A DNA stretch of 64,000 nt, taken from NCBI RefSeq assembly GCF_036588685.1, contig NC_086382.1, forward strand, positions 60,344,987 through 60,408,986. Direction: 5' to 3'. The notes beneath the pieces are model-generated. The model worked only from the letters and a program-made list of their open reading frames with translations, did not search any database and was not told where the DNA came from. Positions 37,501 to 46,900 of the stretch are shown here, piece by piece. The first letter of the stretch is position 1; each line of letters starts with the position of its first letter. The DNA is from Mytilus trossulus (lineage: Eukaryota > Mollusca > Bivalvia > Mytilida > Mytilidae). Both the position numbers and the translations under genes were made by a program.

Positions 37501-40500
37501 AAAAACTGTAAATTCAGATATCATTGTGATTTTTAGAGAATAATTACTGCGATTTCAGGAAAATCTGAATATGTATTAGATATTAGAATGTGATTTCTTA
37601 TTATTGCAATACCAATTACATCTCCTTTTAGCATTAATAATATCACCACTATAATTTCATTAAAAGATGTCCAACAACAAAATTTGACAATTTGACAGTT
37701 TAACACTTGAAAGTACATTGTACTGCATACTTGACCTAAATGGCAGGCTATCACATTCTGCTTGACTTATAACTTACATATTTTTCTACATTGGTTAGAG
37801 GTATAGGGGGAGGGTTGAGATCTCACAAACATGTTTAACCCCGCCGCATTTTTGCGCCTGTCCCAAGTCAGGAGCCTCTGGCCTTTGTTAGTCTTGTATT
37901 ATTTTTATATTAATTTCTTGTGTACAATTTGGAAATAAGTATGGCGTTCATTATCACTGAACTAGTATATATTTGTTTAGGGGCCAGCTGAAGGACGCCC
38001 CCGGGTGCGGGAATTTCTCGCTACATTGAAGACCTGTTGGTGACCTTCTGCTGTTGTTTTTTATTTGGTTGGGTTGTTGTCTCTTTGACACATTCCCCAT
38101 TTCCATTCTCAATTTTATACTATGGGTCTGATGTTATGTATTAATATACAATGTACCATATAAAGGGATAAGTTTGACTAATTCTATTTTAAATCAAAAC
38201 CATACTTCATAGCCTCCTTCTGTAGACTGTAATCTTCTTGATATTACATGTATTGGCTCCCTTAACATAAATTTCTGATCAATGGTTAAATATCTCTAAA
38301 TCTCATCTAGTTTTTTTTATCATAGTTTGATATTCACAATTATTTATTAGCCTAGAAAAAACCTTGTTGACAACTTATGAGTTTTGACATCCTTTAATGT
38401 TTTGAAGGACTGTCTGATTGTACTGATACATCTTTATTCAAATCTTGGTACATGTAGTTTTTTGAAAATGTATTTCCAGCAAATTATGAATAACATTTTG
38501 ATTTAAACCTATAATTTGCTCATTCATGTGTGAATTAATAAAATTTCTACCCACCTAAAATACCAATTTTCAATGGTGGTAAATTTTCGGAATTTCTCTG
38601 CCTTTTTTTCTTATACTGTTTGAGAATATTCAATTTTCTCCATATCTTTTGTTCGGCACCATCTCTAATAGAACATGTCATCATGAGTATTACATCTGCC
38701 TTGAATGAAAGAGAGATAATTAAGGCCATCCTCCCAAATAGTTTAGGCCATCATCTTAAATAAGTGTACAAAACATCTCATTTCAGTAAGCTGTTTTTTA
38801 TAGCCCTGATTATATGAACCCCAAACTATATAGTTTAAGGATAAAATGAAGGAGTAAGTTTCAGCATACAAAAATGAAATAATACAAATCAAAATGATTT
38901 CGACTAAAAACTATTAATTAAGTTTTAACTGTAATATCCTTGAAATAAGACAAATGACAAAAGTTGGTACTAGGTGTGCTATTCTTGCAGGCCCATCTCT
39001 ATGTTTATTAAAGGAAACACTAACATGACTTAAAAAAAACACTTTTTTATGTGATGTTTTCACAACCTTTCTTTTAAATTTAAGTATAACATAAACAGAT
39101 ATAAAATAGAAATCCTAATTTAAAAGTTGAAAAACGGCAGCACCTCTGAAAATCAATTACAATTATTAACTTCATAGCCAAATACTAAATAAGTCCATAC
39201 TGCAGAAGCAGAGAAATGTGCAATTTCAAACTTCTTTCTTTTTAAAGAAAAAGTCAAGATTTATTTCCATCATCTTTGGGAGATTTCATGCATGAAAAAA
39301 TTACTTTAACAGCCCTTCATATTTATAAATCAAAATTAATTAGTTATCAAAAACCAAACTTAAATAGTTTTGACAGTTGGATATTTACCTGCCCTAGCTC
39401 TGTAGTCCTTGTGTACCCACTGTTTTTCAACACCGACCACGAGATCTCTACATCATTTACGTTCATCTGACATCCATGTACATCGAAGTAAACTGAAAGA
39501 AGAAATACATAATATCAGCTAACATCCATGAACATCAAAGTAGAAATATACAATGAAAAAATACTGCATCTTCATATGCAAAATCTATTTATAAATAGAA
39601 ACCACAAAGCATATATTTGAGTTGACATTTTTCAAATAATTTGAATGTGTGTCATACATGTAGTATTTGTCATTTCAAAGTTTCATAATCATTGGATATT
39701 TTTATATATAAATCTAACTACCTTCTGTATCCATACCTGCCAACTGTCACTATTTGCGGGTGATTTCCCCCATGGAAGCTCCAAGATGGAAATTTTGAAA
39801 GAGCAATTTTATCCACAATCTTAAACAAAACAGTTAATTTTATAATTGCTTTAGGCTATTAAAAGTATGAAGAAGCCAAAACACAACATTTAAATGTATT
39901 TGAAGCCCCCTTTGAAGGTTTTTTGGGACCACAAGAGTCCTCTTGCACGAAAAACTCCCATGGGCATTTTGAAAAGTTGGCAGGTATACGTGAATCACTA
40001 TTTCTCCTTTAAATTTTAGTGAATTTTCTTCATATTCCTAAATTGTGTAAGAATAACAAATTATCTTTCTGGTAATTTTTTTTATTATTTTTTCTTATTT
40101 TGAAAGGTAACATCTATGACATCCACCAGGTCCACCTGTTTTGGTTTCTGCTTTAGCAAGTGAACAATTTATTACAATCATTGACAAATATCTTTTGATA
40201 CTTTTTTCAATTGATTAATAAATACATGAAATAACGTATTTCATATATGATTACCAAAATTCAAGTGTTGTTTTTTAATTTAACTACAATTCTGGACAAA
40301 AGGAAGATAACTCTATTTTTAAAGATGACTTTAACATTTGACATTATTGAATAAAGATATAATTTGTTTTTAGCACCTTGCAAAAGTAATTTTCTTTATC
40401 AGGGTTAATAGTTCCAAAAATAAATGTATTGAAGGGTTGTTTATTTTATTTTTTTTGATGCAGGAAGGCATCAAAGCAAAAAAAAAGCCTTTCAAGACGA

Positions 40501-43500
40501 CATTATTTTATGAGTAGAGCAAGCAGAAATGCAAGTCAAGCTAGCTCAAAGGGTCTATTCAAGAATGAGGATGCCACATTCCTAATTGTTATCAGATGTT
40601 TTATGTCATGTATGCACATAGTGATAAGATCCATATATATTTGTGTTCCAAACTTGAAAGGACCCCTTTCATTGACAATATTGGAAACTAATTTACTCAA
40701 AATATTTGAGTGTCTGTTTTCTCAAATAAACATCAATGAAATTGGTGCAGAGTTGGAGAAATGACAAACTACTCAATACACATAATACACCTTGTGGATA
40801 TTTGGATGTCTGTCCCAGTTGACCTGATCAGAATCTGCCCAACAATCACTTTTCCATGGTGGTGCCATTTATTTTATATTAGACGTCAAAATTGTATTGG
40901 AACTGAACATTTGTGATCTTAATTAAGCCATGATGAAAATAGTGAAAAAAGATACAGGTATATTTAGGGCTAGACCAAATAATCATGAGGTCTTGTATAC
41001 TATCATAATTTTTGTGCTTTGATGCCAAAAAAATTTAATAGCATATTTTGCAAGACGTGGAGACTGTAAACTCATGCAGCTACAGTACAGCCTGTGACTT
41101 CCTCTTAGTTATGTCCACCCTCTTGCATGGTCAACATCCAATGGTGAACATTTATTGGGGTATTCAATATTGAGATGTTGGCCATTTATTGGGGGTCATA
41201 AATCATAGGCAGATTTTTTATCTAATTATGTTACCTGTTAAAATCAATCAGGGTTGAAGTTTTCAGCTGGTATGTTTCATTAAAATTTACCTGTACAGGT
41301 AACTTGGGTTTCTTTTAAAATTGACATTTCACCTTTTTTGGAAATGTAGAATAAAATATTGTTTTTGTCTGTTAATTTATTATTATTTTTTTGTCTTTCA
41401 TGTCTTTAATTATATTTAATTTTTTAATTGGTTTTTTTTTCATATTTGTATGTTTTTTTTCTTATTCTTTTAATTTCTTCTTAGTAAGAATCTTGAGTAG
41501 AAATGGCAAAAAGTCAAAGCTAAAGTTATTGACTAGCATTTAAAATAAACAGACTTTTAATAATTGTTTTTTTAAGTAAAAGGTTAATATAAATGTACAT
41601 AATGCACATTGTATTCAATTGTTTGTTAACATTATTAAATGAGTCATTACTATTAATAATAACTAATAATCATGCAAGTGATATTTCAAATTAAAAAAAT
41701 TAAAGTAATTAAACAATTTTATGATCAATATCAATCCTTTTACAATAGATTTTGATAACATCTAATATTATTCAGGAAAACTACAAGTATCATTATATGG
41801 TTTAGGAAAAAACTAATTTTGTTCATCTAAATTTTCTTCAAATCTCAAAACAAGAGTTGTGCACAAACAATCACCGTCAAAACTTATTTTCCAAATGCCC
41901 ACCTAGTTCTCATCATATTTTGATAAATGTTCATTAAAAATGCTAATCATAATGAAAAATGTTCTTATATATCTGAATCAAGTGAATCTTATGAAAAGAA
42001 ATTATTTAAAGAAATTGTCTTGAAACTTATTAAATATGTTATCTTCAGTTTGGTTAATTTCTTTCAAAATTTGTCTCCAGAAAAAAAAGTGCATTTCTAA
42101 AGATGGTGTCACTTTTTAAAATGGTCTTATTAATTAAATCAATTTTTTTTCCCGTGTATTATATTGTCGTGTATTATATTGTCGATAGTGCTGGACTGGC
42201 ATGGTACATATTCTTGGTATACGTTTACAAAGAATATTTAAATCAACCTAGGCCTTTTAGATAAAGTTAATAATTGCAGGGACTTGAAAGAAATAGGACT
42301 TTTAAAGTCCTTAATAAAAAATGAATATAAAGAAAAATCTAAAAATTAAAACTTAAGATATTAACTATATTAAAACTTGATTGTGTCAATAGGTAGAGAA
42401 TTTTTGGTCATAATTTAGAAATAGAAAAATAGTGGACAATATAAAATACATAGAAAGGATAGAATGTATAAACTGTGCCTCTTGTAGGTCAATGGAGAAC
42501 ACCTTTTCCTCGATTGTAAATTTAACAAAACAACTTTGAGATAATCCATTTTGAAAATTATTTACCTTCTCATTATAATGTCTCAAGAACAAAAAGTAAA
42601 AGAAAGGCTTAACCTCTAAAACATGGATCATGTTTAAAATATCATATGACAATAAAAATATTATCAAATTTTGCTGTAATAAATATTTCTAATACTTATA
42701 AATATTTTATTCAATAAAGAAATAATGAATTGCCTAAATTTTATTAAGCATAAGTCCTAAAGACAATCTTAATCATATGTTAAACAATATTGAATGCAGA
42801 TCAGTCTATCTACAATTATTTACCATTTTGATTTTAGAAAATTAATTTGAGAAACACCTTGTCAATTGAAAAAGGCAGGCATTGTAAATGTTTGCAGTAT
42901 ATTTGAAAATGATATTCATTTATTCTTCACTACCATGCCTACCAAAAAAAAGACTTAAAAAAAAATAACTTTAATTTATCAAAAATTATTTATAAGGTAT
43001 AATATCAAAACAAGTAGTCAGGACAAATTAATTTTTAACTAGTTTTATTATTTCATTTTATTTTTGAATTTCTTGTCATAATCACAATTATTAAATTTGA
43101 CAAACACATACATGTATATTTTACCTGAGACACCTGACCTGTAAGTTATATAATTTTAACACTTCAATGCATTCAAGATTTCCCTTTATCCTTGACTAGT
43201 TTTTGAGTAATACCTTGTGTATTAAAAAGCAACAGGGGGTAAGATGATGAACATATAGGGCCACCATGGTGAACTTATTTTTTATGGCCACCATTAATAA
43301 GATAAAGTCACAGGTAGTACTGTAATTAGGTCAAGGATTCATAAAAATTTTCAGATCATTTTATAGCCTGCATGCCTTTTCGATTTTGTCCATCCAAAGT
43401 AGACTTGCTGATATAAGACGGCAAAGAAACTGTAGTTGTTCCAGTTGTTTGTACATTCTGATTCTGAAGAACACTGGACTGGTTTGCAATAAAATGTTCT

Positions 43501-43703
43501 AATGAAGGTCCAGATTTAAAACTTGTTTTTATGTGATCATTTTTAAGCTCTTCGTTGACATTTGATATAGTTTTGGTGGTGTTAGTCTTGGAACTATGTG
43601 AAATTAGTCTTCTTTTCAAGATGCAAAACAAATTTCTGCGAGCTGAGTTTGATTTAGGGTTTAAAACTTGTGAAAGACAAATCTGTCCATTTCTTATTGC
43701 CAT
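18706..43703 (-). CDS. CDK5RAP1: CDK5RAP1, mitochondrial tRNA methylthiotransferase (12 exons)
   Basis: Radical-SAM enzyme of the MiaB/MTTase family. In vertebrates CDK5RAP1 adds 2-methylthio to i6A37 of mitochondrial tRNAs. Coding exons, 5' to 3' on the minus strand: 43703-43376, 39492-39389, 38699-38555, 37459-37331, 35494-35413, 34634-34514, 33360-33130, 32519-32366, 26502-26372, 20367-20218, 19379-19239, 18825-18706. They total 1,836 nt (611 aa; human about 600) and all junction phases agree. The N-terminus is Arg/Lys-rich with few acidic residues, as in a mitochondrial presequence. The first Fe-S cluster cysteines are C117 (HGCQMN), C153 (TCSIR) and C194 (LGCMAE). The radical-SAM triad CDNMCSYC is C269, C273 and C276. 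A TRAM domain follows in the last three exons. Eleven donors are GT-AG except the first, which is GC. AATAAA lies at 18673-18668 on the minus strand, about 33 nt past the stop. No broken exon was found. CDKAL1 was considered, but the exon sequences follow CDK5RAP1. Confidence 0.97.
20771..21582. mobile_element. Foldback-type MITE with roughly 330-bp inverted arms and TTAA flanks
   Basis: The arms at about 20775-21105 and 21245-21578 are imperfect reverse complements over almost their whole length. Shared words include AAATGGGCTATGT, GCACATAAAATCGGCGAAAA, CTCCATAGATTTTTCTTAAA and GGGTCACCGACTTCGTTTTT. The element is flanked by TTAA at 20771-20774 and 21579-21582. The central 140 bp is unique. 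No coding capacity is visible. It lies in the CDK5RAP1 intron between exons 20218-20367 and 19239-19379 on one side and exon 26372-26502 on the other. Confidence 0.85.
22998..25338 (+). pseudogene. Broken gene of a multi-copy animal family with CXC-like motif
   Basis: Consecutive open segments in shifting frames (22998-23183, 23202-23519, 23549-23749, 23886-24236, 24185-24685, 24682-24936, 25000-25338) read as one protein of about 750 residues. Near the N-terminus are paired cysteines (CILCQ) and an [11 protein letters not shown] segment. In the middle are CAFSVMK-like and YHSKCF (His/Cys) segments. Later come [19 protein letters not shown] and, at the end, [15 protein letters not shown] followed by [13 protein letters not shown], resembling a tesmin/CXC half-motif. 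I recall the same order in uncharacterised high-copy proteins of corals, molluscs and fish. Several stops and frameshifts (for example at 23181, 23517, 24684, 24934) make it inactive. Function unknown. Confidence 0.7.
25112..25147 (+). repeat. 18-bp tandem duplication inside the broken gene
   Basis: AGTGTTATTTGGCGTAAT is followed by a near copy, giving SVIWRN twice. It keeps frame. Confidence 0.85.
26628..27556. mobile_element. Non-coding element with GGGCCCCGC inverted ends and tandem core
   Basis: GGGCCCCGC at 26628-26636 is inverted at 27548-27556. A unit of about 173 bp (CATGACACACCCTCTGGTGT, then ATAGAGCGGACA) is present about 2.5 times from 27050 to 27480. A GGACGGACAGAC-rich stretch and the hairpin CCGCCTTAGGCGG end the element. 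The family looks like a bivalve dispersed repeat. Confidence 0.78.
28345..32160 (+). repeat. Array of a large dispersed repeat (five core units)
   Basis: The core block TTTATCTCTATCTATAATAA or a close variant recurs near 28684, 29405, 29907, 30480 and 31684. GCCAAAAACTGCATTTTACC recurs near 28883, 29605, 30108, 30680 and 31887. Heads with AGAGGCTCT and GTCGCTCACCTT occur at 28348 and 29073. Tails with GACGACGGAC runs and the hairpin around CACTTGGCCCTTCGG and AGGTGAGCTAAAA end at about 30366 and 32160. The repeated open frames ([15 protein letters not shown] on the minus strand) are translated repeat. A LINE fragment interrupts the fourth unit at 30815-31500. Confidence 0.88.
30815..31500 (+). 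mobile_element. 5'-truncated LINE (L1-like) insertion with poly(A) tail
   Basis: The insertion starts inside [18 protein letters not shown], a typical C-terminal segment of L1-type ORF2, and the frame runs to a stop at 31142-31144. It then has a 3' UTR with a CT-rich microsatellite (about 31238-31284) and 33 A residues (31468-31500). GTTTGGATTA from the host repeat is repeated on both sides (30799-30808 and 31501-31510), so a target duplication is present. Confidence 0.88.
32860..33060 (+). repeat. Dispersed repeat, copy 1 (relative at 63545-63800)
   Basis: Shared blocks with 63545-63800 are CAAGAATGT(G/T)TCCATAGTAC, TGTTCA(A/G)TGGACC and CAGACCAGAAAACA(T/C)AATGC followed by AAATGG(G/A)GCATAAAAA, with a GGACAGAC-type stretch before the end. 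Confidence 0.8.
33536..34015 (+). repeat. Tandem pair of a dispersed mussel-type repeat
   Basis: Two related segments (33536-33735 and 33748-34015) share GATTGCCAATGAGACAACT-like, ATAGGTCACTGTACGGCCTT and AGTCAGCTATAAAAGGCC words. Short fragments of the same family occur near 50050 and 47590. Confidence 0.8.
34514..34634 (-). CDS. CDK5RAP1: CDK5RAP1 exon 6 (radical-SAM cluster)
   Basis: Encodes residues 264-303 with the catalytic CDNMCSYC triad and [11 protein letters not shown], the segment most conserved in the family. Acceptor and donor are canonical, with phase 2 in and phase 0 out. Confidence 0.96.
35617..36847. mobile_element. Tandem dimer of a roughly 610-bp MITE with TTAA flanks
   Basis: The inverted ends are GGGCATACGATACAG (35621 on) and its reverse complement ending at 36843. 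TTAA flanks lie at 35617-35620 and 36844-36847. Two nearly identical units of about 607 bp are head to tail (35621-36239 and 36240-36843), with an internal CTGTATCGTATGCCCT at the junction and no TTAA there. No coding capacity. A third copy, interrupted, is at 52353-54028. Confidence 0.9.
37944..38117 (+). repeat. Dispersed repeat, copy 2 (relative of 7328-7503)
   Basis: Near-identical to 7328-7503, including ATTTCTCGCTACATTGAAGA and the terminal GTTGTCTCTTTGACACATTC. Confidence 0.85.
39733..39987. mobile_element. Small MITE-like element with ATACCTGCCAACT inverted ends
   Basis: ATACCTGCCAACT at 39733-39745 is exactly inverted at 39975-39987. A second inner pair (CCCATGGAAG and CTCCCATGGG) continues the inverted symmetry. 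It lies in CDK5RAP1 intron 1 and has no coding capacity. Confidence 0.8.
40020..43375 (-). other. CDK5RAP1 intron 1, remainder
   Basis: AT-rich intron sequence. The only structure noted is the word CTTTGATGCC and its inverse near 40455 and 41017. The open frame at 40510-40764 has no recognisable domain. Confidence 0.5.
43376..43703 (-). CDS. CDK5RAP1: CDK5RAP1 exon 1 (presequence and linker; GC donor)
   Basis: This exon encodes residues 1-109 plus one base. It starts at the ATG at 43703 and ends in DGQNRK, which joins to [11 protein letters not shown] of exon 2 and matches the human junction. The intron begins with GC (43375-43374) rather than GT. The frame would otherwise read on to a stop at 43356. 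The exon also contains GPSLEHFI, the conserved pre-MTTase segment. Confidence 0.9.
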
Positions 43704-43947
43704 TTTTGTATAATTTCGGAGCTTTCATCAATTTGATTGATAAAATCCGAGAAATCTTATCTGTTTTGTTGTGGTCAGATAAACGTTTGATATGAACCTG
43801 CATTTAAGAGTTTTATAAAGATATTTATTAACATTGAAAAATGTAAACAAACACGTGTGTTCCTTCAAAAATAACTGAAATGATGCAATATTGAGAAATC
43901 TGATATTCATTTCACTATATAATTATTTTTATTATGCAAAACGACTT
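43704..43947. promoter_or_regulatory. Shared CDK5RAP1-YRDC intergenic region, putative bidirectional promoter
   Basis: Only 244 bp separate the CDK5RAP1 start codon (43703, minus) from the YRDC start codon (43948, plus). The region must hold both 5' UTRs and both promoters, or a shared one. It contains a palindromic E-box, CACGTG (43852-43857), inside AACACGTGTGTT. It is AT-rich with no CpG-island character. Transcription start sites cannot be read from the sequence. Confidence 0.7.
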
Positions 43948-46900
43948 ATGATTACAACATTTCAGACTTTTATGAAATTGTTATCAGTCAGCAGGCCATA
44001 TATTTCTACCATGAACAAGATTGTTAAAGTTTCTGAAAATGGTAATTATTCAGTAGTTATTTTTTTGACAGCTTTAAAACATAATTTGGGGTCATGCTTG
44101 ATGCTTCTGAAAATGAAATAGTAGAAGCTTTGAAGTTATTAAATTTAAATAAATCACCAGATATATTTGGAGTTTCAACTGAAAACTTATTATATGGAGG
44201 ACAATCTCTTATTTATCACCTTAAAGAACTCTTGGATAGTACTTTTAGACTTTGTTATATACCAGACGAACAGAAATTAGGGATAGTAATTCCGCTCTTT
44301 AAGAATAAAGGAAGTTGTAAAGACAGTAAAAATTATCGTGGAATAACAATTACTCCAACATTATCCAAACTCATTGAGGCTGTTTTAAAGATCAGAATTA
44401 ATCCTGACATTATAAAATATCAAAATCCATTACAACGTGGCTTTACTAAAAGAACAGCACCATTAAACTGCTCTTTTATTATAGAAGAATATCACAAGGA
44501 ATGTATCGAGTTAAATGATCAAATAATAATAACTATGCTTGATGCAAAATCTGCATTCGATGCTGTTAAACATGCTGGGCTTATCAGAAGATTATATCAA
44601 ATGAAAATTCCGGAACAATCAATTTTAATTATTGATAATCTATATAAAAATGCTGTTTCTTGTGTTAAATGGAATAATCAAATATCGGACACTTTTAGAA
44701 TAGAACAAGGCGTAAGACAAGGAGGGACTCTTAGTGCAGACTTGTACAAAATCTATATAAATACACTTTTAGACATTTTAGCTGATTCAGGATATGGAGG
44801 CAAAATTGGATCTATTTCTTGTTGTGCTCCTACTTGCGCAGATGATTTAGCCATTCTTAGTAACTGTCCGTATGAAACGCAAATTTTAATTGATATGGCC
44901 TTTGATTTTAGTAAACGTGAGGCATACTTACTACAACCAGCAAAAAGTTGTGTTATACAGTCTAAATCACGTCACCATGAGAAAGTAAATGAAAATTTTT
45001 GGAATTTAGGCAATTCTGTTCTTCCAACTTCTAATAAAGCAACACATATAGGAATATGTCGTACAGACGATGATTCATGTAAAGCAACAATAGATGAGAA
45101 TTTAAAGAAAGCAAGAAGGACACTATATAGTTTAATGGGGGTTGGACTTTATGGCGAAAATGGACTAGATCCACAAACTTCAATGTCAATAATGAATACT
45201 TATATTATACCGATAATGTTTTATGGATTGGAAATAGTAATCCCTAGAGGAAGATGTTTAGAAACTTTAAATATCCAATTTAAGAAGTTCTTGAAACAAT
45301 TGTTATCTTTACCAAAAACAGTAGCAGATCCTGCTATATATATGATTTCTGGGATGTTACCTGTAGAAGCTCAAATAGATGTAAAAATTTTAACTTTTTA
45401 TGGAAATATTACTAGACAAGGAAAAAATTCTATTGAATGGCAACTAGCGGAAAGGCAATTAAATGTTAAATCTATTAATAGTAATAGTTGGTTTAGTTTA
45501 CTGAGGAAAATATTTTTGAAATATGAACTTAATGATCCTGCACAATACTTAGTTAATCCAATTAGTAAATACCAATGGAAAAGGGAAATAACTTCCAAAG
45601 TTCAAAAATTCTGGATTGAGAAGATACTGAATCAAGCAAAACTTTATACCAGTTTAAGATACTTATCGTTGATATATAAACCAGGACAATGTCATCCTAT
45701 TGCAAATACAAATACTATGAATTCAAGGGAAATTATTAGAATTCCTACAAAATTGAAAATAGCTACTGGGAGTTACATTCTGCAAACAGTTAGAGCCAAG
45801 TTTAAAAGTAATACAGAACTGTCTATATGCAAACTGTGTAATGAAACAGAAGAAACTTTACCACATTTCTTATTAACGTGTAAAAGTTTAGAAGATATCA
45901 GAAAACCAATTTTGGAAGATTTAATTAATTCCTGTAGTGAAGAACTAGCTGCCTTTAATATGAAAGGTGAACATTTTGACATTTTACAACTGATCATAGA
46001 TCCCTTTAATTACATGACAATGTTAAGAAATGAAAAAGTTTTTAAAGTGATACAGAACATTATAGATCCAAAATGTAGGCGATTATGTTACAATCTCCAT
46101 TGTGAAAGATATAGACTGTTGCAATTAGATGATATAAAGAAAAAGAAAAGAAAGTAACATTTTATGAATCCTAAGTGTCAATTGGTTGTCTACTCTTAAA
46201 CAGTGATATCTTTAGATAAATATTTTTAGATTTTAAAATATTTAATGATTTGATGATATTGACATTAAGTCCAATTTTATCGTCAAGAATATGATGAACA
46301 ATGTAAATAGTGTATAGTGATATTGGTGGAAGATATTTTTATTCATGATGTGAAAAACCAATACTCGGAAGAGGTGTGCCTACATTGGCAGAATATATAT
46401 TACAGATTACAGATTACAGATCATATTTAACTTTGGCTTTTCCAAGGAAAAGTAAACCCTTTGATGTCAGGCGTCAAACAGTTATTTTGGCTACCGTGAG
46501 CGTCTGTTAAAATTTTACCATGATTTGTCAAATTATCCTTATTGTGATTCGTCAGAATTCTCAAATAATTATCGTTTCTGTCATTTTTGAAAAAAAATTA
46601 AAGTGATTTGTCAAAATCAGTCAATGTTTTTATCGTCTAAAAGAAAGTGTACATTTTATCGTCTAACACCAAAATTACAGTTAACATAAGTTAGAAAGAA
46701 CTTTTACCGTTATTTGTCATGAAGGTACTCCCATTACGACCATATTCCAGTCTTCACCATGACACCAAGTTGGGGAGGATTCTCATATTAAAACATATGA
46801 TTAAATTATTATCATTGTGGCTTAGAAGGTATCGGTATCCGACGGGATCGTTCGCCCTGAATACATGTTCGCCCTAGGTTTGTTCGCACTGAGTTTGTTA

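Noticed and set aside
40510-40764. 84-codon frame in CDK5RAP1 intron 1
   Set aside because: No similarity recognised, and it is flanked by inverted CTTTGATGCC words. Probably repeat or chance.
18706-43703. Assignment of the minus-strand methylthiotransferase to CDKAL1 instead of CDK5RAP1
   Set aside because: The exon sequences ([56 protein letters not shown]) follow CDK5RAP1. There is also a mitochondrial-type N-terminus and no C-terminal membrane anchor as in CDKAL1.
45398-45997. Minus-strand frames opposite the LINE
   Set aside because: Shadows of the open RT frame on the plus strand.
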